Source of the DNA: Silene conica
Taxonomy: Eukaryota; Streptophyta; Magnoliopsida; Caryophyllales; Caryophyllaceae
Length of the DNA stretch: 64,000 nt
Reading direction: 5' to 3'
NCBI GenBank assembly: GCA_029255685.2
Contig: CM055318.2
Location: 15,567,001-15,631,000 of the forward strand
The translations under genes and the position numbers were made by a program. Under the pieces are notes generated by a model. It saw nothing but the letters and a program-made list of their open reading frames with translations. It was not told the DNA's origin and ran no database searches. Of the stretch, positions 58,601 through 64,000 are shown piece after piece (positions within the stretch are counted from its first letter, which is position 1; every line of letters starts with the position of its first letter).

Positions 58601-59784
58601 CCATAAACTTTACTACTCACAGTTACTCCCCATCTTTTTAAAATCTGACCCCTCTAGAACATTTCCATCGAAAAAATACTCCTTACCTCTATCGATCTCG
58701 ACCCCGCCGCGCCGCGTTACTGAACAGACACCTCAAATACCGAGTCTTACTCCGACTTAGCCTAAACCCACGAGTCTCCAAAGTATGCCTCCACAATTCC
58801 AACTTTCTCTCAACCCCTCTTTCGTCTCATCAATCAACCCAATATCATCCGCAAACATCATACACCAAGGGATGTCGTCTTGAATATCCATTGTCAACTC
58901 ATTCATAACTATAGCAGAGAGAAAATGACTAAGTGCAACCTTGATGCACACGATGGTAATGAGAAATTCTTCCGATCTCCCAACATTAGCGTGAACACTT
59001 GCACTAGCCCCCTCATACATGTCCTTTATGATTTATGAGGTAAATATATTTTTGAGACAAGCCCTTTCTCCCAAAGCCCACCAAAGTACCCCTCTGAGTA
59101 CCCTTTCATATGCCTTTTCCAAGTCAATAAAAACCATATGCAAGTCCTTCTTGTCCCAATGGTGTTCCATCAACTGTCTCATGATAAAAAAAAATTGCAT
59201 CCATAGTCGATCTCCAAGGCATAAATCCAAATTGGTTATCCGAGATCTCCGCGCATTTCCTGAGCCTTTGCTCGATTATCCTCTCCCATAATTTCATTGC
59301 ATGACTCATAAGTTTACTTACCCGATAATTGAAACAATCTTGGACAAAGGGACCTTACCCGTGTATCAGCAACAAAAAAAAGGCTATCTCCGAATGACTC
59401 AAAATGAAAATTGCATCCAGAAGTGCAATGATAAACACATACCAATTATAACAGACAAATGAAAATTCAGAAACATAAAGGGTTCATCGTTTGACGAACG
59501 ATAATGAAGAGGAAAAGAAGCAAAGCAAAAGGGTTAATAAAGGAAAAAGGAGTGACCTTGGGAATAATCTTGAAAAGGAAGCTGGAAGAATGAGAAGGCA
59601 ACAATCTGTGAAGAAGACCTTGAACTGCATTTTCCTGAACTGCTGAAGATGATTTTTGGGAATCTAAAAGGTTGATTAAACCTCTTAATTTATCTGAATA
59701 TTGAGGTTGATGAGAATTACAAGGTACTGGGTTTAATCTTAGTGATATCAAGATCATAAACATCAAAGTCTGGAACAAAGACAT
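49640..59784 (-). CDS. NAGLU: Alpha-N-acetylglucosaminidase (GH89), complete 19-exon gene
   Basis: The enzyme hydrolyses terminal alpha-linked N-acetylglucosamine in the vacuolar/secretory system; the Arabidopsis orthologue CYL1 is needed in reproduction. Exons: 59557-59784, 57844-57917, 57044-57255, 56564-56685, 56326-56411, 55762-55856, 55451-55532, 55079-55185, 54497-54527, 54012-54129, 53628-53678, 52189-52298, 51986-52088, 51793-51891, 51160-51270, 50702-50934, 50123-50360, 49973-50051, 49640-49887. All are GT-AG and in phase, and sum to 2,427 bases, that is 808 residues and a TAA. A signal peptide ([20 protein letters not shown]) is followed by the N-terminal domain, then [20 protein letters not shown]. 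The acid/base Glu is in [10 protein letters not shown] and the nucleophile Glu in [11 protein letters not shown]. Length equals the plant family. The start is the only in-frame ATG before the signal peptide. No break seen, so it is probably functional. Confidence 0.96.
53300..53584. mobile_element. MITE with GGTGTGTTTGGAT ends in a NAGLU intron
   Basis: Inverted ends GGGTGTGTTTGGATAG and the inverse of GGTGTGTTTGGATTG, with GGGAGGGGAGG/CCTCCC arms. It lies in the intron between exons 11 and 12. A partial relative (TTTGTTTGGATTGAGAG) is at 52970-53110 and another near 56090. Probably PIF/Harbinger or hAT; the target duplication is not clear. Confidence 0.7.
57975..58060. repeat. Short tandem duplication in NAGLU intron 1
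   Basis: Two units of about 43 bp sharing AAATATTATTTT and TCATGAACTTTGAC plus CATACTTGT, in the intron between exons 1 and 2. Confidence 0.6.
58640..59360 (-). mobile_element. RTE-type LINE fragment in NAGLU intron 1
   Basis: Same strand as NAGLU. Reverse transcriptase motifs of plant RTE elements appear in order but in several frames: [66 protein letters not shown] and [11 protein letters not shown] (the FADD catalytic box). The endonuclease and the start of the element are absent, as is usual for 5'-truncated LINEs. At least three frame changes mean it is inactive. Confidence 0.9.
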
Positions 59785-59807
59785 GATTTCGCGGTAGAAA
59801 AGCACAT
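59763..59807 (-). promoter_or_regulatory. Upstream open reading frame overlapping the NAGLU start
   Basis: An ATG at 59805-59807, out of frame with the NAGLU ATG, opens 14 codons ([14 protein letters not shown]) and ends with TGA at 59763, 20 bases past the NAGLU ATG. If it is in the mRNA it would reduce translation from the main ATG. Whether the transcript starts upstream of it is not known. Confidence 0.45.
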
Positions 59808-59869
59808 GAGTGAGTAACTGACTGTGTTGAGGAGTTTCAGCAAGTCAACTCTGCATCTCTTATTAGTTA

Positions 59870-60804
59870 CTCCCTCCATTCATTTCCACTTGGTACATTT
59901 GCTTTATGCACGGGTTTTTACGCATTGTTAAAATCTATCTCTATAAAAGGAGTACATTTTAGGCTTCTCTCATTGGTTCCTTAAAATAAGGAATGCATGG
60001 GCCCACCACTTTTACATTGATTTAATTTCCCTCTTTCCTGTATTCTCAATTAATTCCGACATTTACTCATCTCTAATTACGTATTCTAATATTTTTTCAT
60101 TCCTAATTACGTAATCGATTGCAGCAGTATTACATTTAATTTCGTCATTGTCATATTAAAATACGATATGATCAAATTATTGTTAATCGAATATTTAAAT
60201 AACAATATACAGCGGTCAAATAAAATACAATATCGGTCCAAAAATTAAATCCGAAAAATAAAAAATTACAAACAACAAAAATAATATCGGTGCAAAAATT
60301 AAATTCGAAAAACAAAAAATTACAAACAGCAAAAATAATTACAGTCCAAGAATTAAATTACATTATATTTTCCAATCAAATCAAATACAAATTAAGATAC
60401 CAAACAAGATAAAATACGATAAAATACGATATACAACAATCCGATATATTGTAACATATTTTTTTAGCACTTAGTAACTTAAATAATATGTACGTCGAAT
60501 ATCAAATTATAGACTATTTACATTGTCACCGCATAACACATTTAATCATGATAGTTTATATGCTTCAATATCCGAGATAACGTTTGCAATTTCGACCCGT
60601 GCATTTTTTTGCACGAGTTTCAAACTAGTATTAATAAAAGTACAACAAATAGGTGTAAAGTGTAGTATTGTGTTGAAAAAGTGGGTCTTAATAGTGTTTT
60701 TATAGTATTATAGTATTAAAAGTACAACCAAATAAGGAAAGGTGCAAAGTGGATTCGAATGGACCGAAATGGAATAGGTGCAAAGTGGATATGAATGGAG
60801 GGAG
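59870..60804. mobile_element. Stowaway MITE split by a Helitron, upstream of NAGLU
   Basis: Ends are CTCCCTCCATTCATTTCCAC and the inverse of CTCCCTCCATTCATATCCAC, with TA target duplication (59868-59869, 60805-60806). Without the Helitron it is 240 bp. Its near end is 86 bp from the NAGLU ATG. Confidence 0.9.
59934..60628 (+). mobile_element. Short Helitron inside the Stowaway MITE
   Basis: 695 bp. Starts TCTATCTCTATAAAAGGAGT after A. Ends with a CCCGTGC/GCACGAG hairpin, then TTTCAAACTAG and T. Homologous to the interrupted Helitron at 30011-45129 over its whole length, in opposite orientation. No coding capacity. Confidence 0.88.
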
Positions 60805-60813
60805 TATCACTTA

Positions 60814-61196
60814 GACCATTCCCAAACAAGAAATCAATTTAATCGGGTCAATTGCGTATTATACTTTAATCTTCCCTTATTGACCTTCACCCACTTAAAC
60901 CCTCCCAAGCAAAAAGTCATGACCTAGGTCAATAATTCTATCAATTTATTAAGAAATCAAACAAATTCACTTCATTCTTTTTTTTTCTTTTTCTTAAATG
61001 GTTGGAACACTTGGAAGTGATTTGGAACCAATTAAAATGTGTCATGTATGAGGTCGATTGGTGAGTCAATTTACCTCAAATTGGGTCGATATGTGACTCA
61101 AATCGACTTGAGTCAATTCTAATCGATTTCTTAATTACAATTAACTTGACTCGACCCCATATCGACCTCCCAATCGACCTTGCTTGGGGATGGTCT
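60814..61196. mobile_element. Tourist-like (PIF/Harbinger) MITE
   Basis: 383 bp. Ends GACCATTCCCAAACAAG and the inverse of GACCATCCCCAAGCAAG, with 3-bp target duplication TTA (60811-60813, 61197-61199). Subterminal GGTCGAT/ATCGACC motifs. It sits ten bases from the Stowaway element. Confidence 0.85.
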
Positions 61197-61469
61197 TAGT
61201 ATCAGTTATTTCTCGGGCTACAGTTGGCATTGGGTCTGCCAGGTCCGGTTACATCGGGAATGGTCATATTGGTTCCATACTTCCCGATCGAGACGGGTTC
61301 AGGTCAATTGATATGTTGATCTGGTTTGGCTTGGGTTATTATCAACTCTAGTTACTTTTTTTTAGGTTAGTTGATTCTCCGCGTGTGATATACGCAATTC
61401 GCGGAATCGTATAGTAAAGTTTTTAGGATTCGGGACATTATCTACTAAATTTTATGTATTGTATTTATT

Positions 61470-62030
61470 TATCTGTTACAGTAAAGCACTTATTCTACCC
61501 TTTGTCCTAATGAACCTACGTCATCTATATACTCCCCCACTCAATGGTGCTTTATCACTATCTTCTCAGTCTTCCCTTTCCACCCTCCTTTGTTCCATCT
61601 GCTCCACACCCTCAAACAGCTCCCAACACCTCTGCAAATACTCCTGCTACCCCTTGCTACCTGCTACCAGTCTACCACACATGTTTCTACTTCCCCCCTC
61701 CTTGTATCACCTCACCTTCCGACTTCTCTGCTCCCTCATAATCTGCCTCTGTCCAGCCTGTACAGCCTGACCTGTTCAGCCTGACCTGTTTAGCATGTTC
61801 ACTTCCCTCTGTCAGACCCCTCTCGTGTCACCACTTGACTTATGAACAACATTCGTGTGCCGAATCCCCGGTATGTCAAGTTAGTCCATATCTCCAACAC
61901 CTCTCTTCCCCCCTGACTCCCTCAAAACTGCTATCTCTGATCCTAAATGGAGACTACCATGTCTGCCGAAAAAATTGCTCTCATCACCAATAATACTTGG
62001 TCCCTTGTTCCTTTTACCACATCTTACAAT
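61470..62030 (+). mobile_element. Ty1/copia relic
   Basis: A degraded piece corresponding to the linker between integrase and reverse transcriptase of a copia polyprotein: a Pro/Ser/Thr-rich stretch followed by ITNNTWSLVPF, the typical entry into the reverse transcriptase region. It is broken by many changes and has no LTRs here. Old. Confidence 0.7.
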
Positions 62031-62061
62031 GTTGGTAACTATTATAGCTTTAATCAATTTA

Positions 62062-63046
62062 TTAGTTTTCAACCCGTGCAAAATTATACGGGTATATTTT
62101 AAGAATATTGATATAATGAATAACACTTAAAAATATGAATCAAAATATATGAATATTTTATACTCTATTTCTTTTATAAGGATAATAAGTCAAAACACGT
62201 GCACAAATTACGTAGTTTGAAACTTACACATATTTTAAATTCGTGAAAAAAATTGCAGGAATGCAGTGTTAAAACATGTTATATAATATATTAAATCCAA
62301 TATAAGAAAAATAATAAATAGCTAAAAATGTAAATATGGCTATAAAATAAAAAAAAATTATCAAAATTTTAAAAATTTGCAATACAATTCAAGAAAACAT
62401 AATTGTAAAGTTAACTAAAACGTCTAAATATCAATTCAAATAATGAAAAGTTTCATGGTAAACTACTTTAGTTGTTATTAGTTGTTATATTTAATATCAA
62501 CAATGATTTATTGTATAAAAACTTATATCTAACTGAATATATTCATGGCGTACGTAATAGCTTAATTTTTTTATTTTTAAAAAAAATAATATTTTGCATT
62601 TAGTATTTACTATTTAAATTTCTTGGTAAACTAGTAGTTTAATATTTAATAACTTTAGTTAAATACTGTTATTTTTGTAACAAAATTGATTTTTATCAAT
62701 TGGTGTAGTTTTTTGTACTTTATTTTTATTGTTATCGTAATTTATTATTGTAACTTAAACTTTAGACGGACTTTTAATCAATTGGTGTAATTTACTATCA
62801 TAATTAAAATTTCGCCTGAATTATTTTCGATTTAAATTATTCATTATTCGTTGTTCATTTATATTTACGTACAAAACATATACCAATATACGTAAACATT
62901 TACGTACAAAACATAAACATAGGAGTTTTCCAGAAATTAATTTTGTATCATTTGTCGTGGATCCCACATTTTTTGCAAAAAAAAAGTACGTGATGTCGTG
63001 GATGCATGAGAATGCTTGAAATGTTCTTACATTTATATAGATAAGA
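62062..63046 (-). mobile_element. Helitron, minus strand
   Basis: The 3' end on the minus strand is a CCCGTATAATTTTGCACGGG hairpin, then TTGAAAACTAA and T (62062). The 5' end TCTTATCTATATAAATG starts at 63046, preceded by A. 985 bp, no coding capacity. A second copy of its first about 200 bp follows in tandem. Confidence 0.75.
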
Positions 63047-63250
63047 TTCATCATTCGTCATTCATTTATATTTATGTACAATACATATACTGATATACGT
63101 AAACATTTACGTACAAAACATAAACATAGTAGTTTTCCAAAAATTAATTTTGTATCATTTGTCGTCGATCCCACATTTTTTTGTAAAAAAAAGTTGTAGA
63201 TGATGACCTGAATACATGAGAATGCTTGAAATGTTCTTATATCAATTTAT
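62841..63250. repeat. Two tandem copies of about 205 bp at the Helitron 5' end
   Basis: Units at about 62841-63045 and 63049-63250 share AACATTTACGTACAAAACAT, AATTAATTTTGTATCATTTG and TGAGAATGCTTGAAATGTTC. Differences of roughly 10% suggest the duplication is not recent. Confidence 0.85.
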
Positions 63251-64000
63251 ATAGTAAAATTTTATAAATACCGGTCAAATATATATTAGATGATATATAT
63301 TAAATTATTTATTTTCGTTTTAAGTATTTCGTAAAAGTTGGAGTCTCTATAGCCGCTCGAAAAAAATTTCCTTCAGATATAAGATTAGAAGAGTTCAAAA
63401 TAAACCAGACCACAATAACATAACCAAACCGAAAAACCGCGCACTTTTAGCTACAAGGTGGTTTGGTGAACCGAATAGTTATCTTTGACATGAAAATGAT
63501 TCCCTGTTTTGATTTGCAACTTTTTCTTTGGCGGCCGATTGCAGATCTTAGGCCCTGAAACAGACCGAAGGGAAGGAGGGTGGGCCGAGAAAAATGCGGC
63601 TCATGAGCCAGTCCTTCTAAAGGGCCAAGACGCCAGGTCTAGGGCTCTACGTTAGGGTGGTATCAAAGAACTCGTCAACATTTATGTTTGAATAAGCAGA
63701 AATTGGTAATGATGTGTGAATATCAAAAAAATATTATTGCTGTAAGCCTGTAATGGACATGAGAAACGATATCTAAGCCCAATCCCTAATTAAATACTTG
63801 AACCGAATAAAATCGCCGTTTGAAAAAAAATTGATTACAACTAGCTAATTTTGCCAACCAAATACTCGACTACAGGTGTAATGATTTGATAAGCCAACCG
63901 GATTGCAAGAAAATAAATTAATACAATTTAGTCTTGCTTCAGACGGACCGACCATTTTGGTGTAAAGCAATAAGACAGAATTTTGTGACCATTTTACAGT
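63251..64000. other. Intergenic DNA, nothing recognised
   Basis: No coding stretch, RNA gene or repeat border supported. Confidence 0.5.

Noticed and set aside
59785-59805. Seven-codon N-terminal extension of NAGLU (LFYREI before MSLFQT)
   Set aside because: The frame is open but the first codon there is GTG; the first in-frame ATG is at 59784 and begins a good signal peptide.

Overview
This is nuclear DNA of a flowering plant, probably a eudicot. It is AT-rich, its genes have canonical GT-AG introns, and it carries the usual plant transposon families (Athila-type LTR elements, plant mariners with Stowaway ends, Helitrons, CACTA, MULE, hAT, Tourist and an RTE LINE). Nothing in it identifies the species. 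Two conserved host genes frame the window. The 3' half of the sterol C24-methyltransferase gene SMT1 (plus strand, 7 exons, 381-2844) enters at the left. A complete 19-exon alpha-N-acetylglucosaminidase gene (NAGLU, minus strand, 49640-59784, 808 codons) lies at the right. Between them I support one small plant-specific gene (86 codons, minus strand, 24938-25198). Nearly everything else is mobile DNA.

Region 4.7-20.5 kb is a three-level nest. A small Stowaway-type MITE (4680-20459) was split by a plant mariner (4767-20361; DD39D transposase on the minus strand). That transposase gene was in turn split by a young, non-autonomous Athila-like Ty3/gypsy element of 11.9 kb (7466-19361) with 1,710-bp LTRs. 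The mariner also carries an unexplained 162-codon open frame on the other strand. The Athila-like element has gag, protease and an ATHILA-type ORF but no room for RT/RNase H/integrase. It is studded with quasi-periodic GC-rich dyad modules.

Region 20.5-30 kb holds several small inverted-repeat elements, the 86-codon gene, a Helitron with the last piece of a PIF1-type helicase (25875-27771), and a hAT MITE with a perfect 8-bp target duplication (29254-29784).

Region 30-45.1 kb is a second, deeper nest. A short Helitron (30011-45129, minus) is split near its 5' end by a MULE-like element (31492-45111, 9-bp target duplication). The MULE contains a five-exon gene for a nuclear-looking plant-mobile-domain-like protein with one in-frame stop. 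It is itself split by a 7.4-kb CACTA element (32083-39496, target duplication ATA). The CACTA carries intron-containing fragments of the cytosolic Fe-S assembly gene NAR1/GOLLUM and a tandemly duplicated unknown exon, and it was later invaded by an LTR element now reduced to a solo LTR (34185-35917, target duplication AGTAA).

Region 45-64 kb has Helitron ends, a Stowaway MITE, a hAT MITE, the NAGLU gene (with an RTE LINE fragment in intron 1), and upstream of NAGLU a Stowaway MITE split by a Helitron, then a Tourist-like MITE, a Ty1/copia relic and another Helitron. The NAGLU translation start lies only 86 bp from the nearest transposon end, so its upstream sequence is largely transposon-derived. 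No tRNA, rRNA or CRISPR feature was seen.
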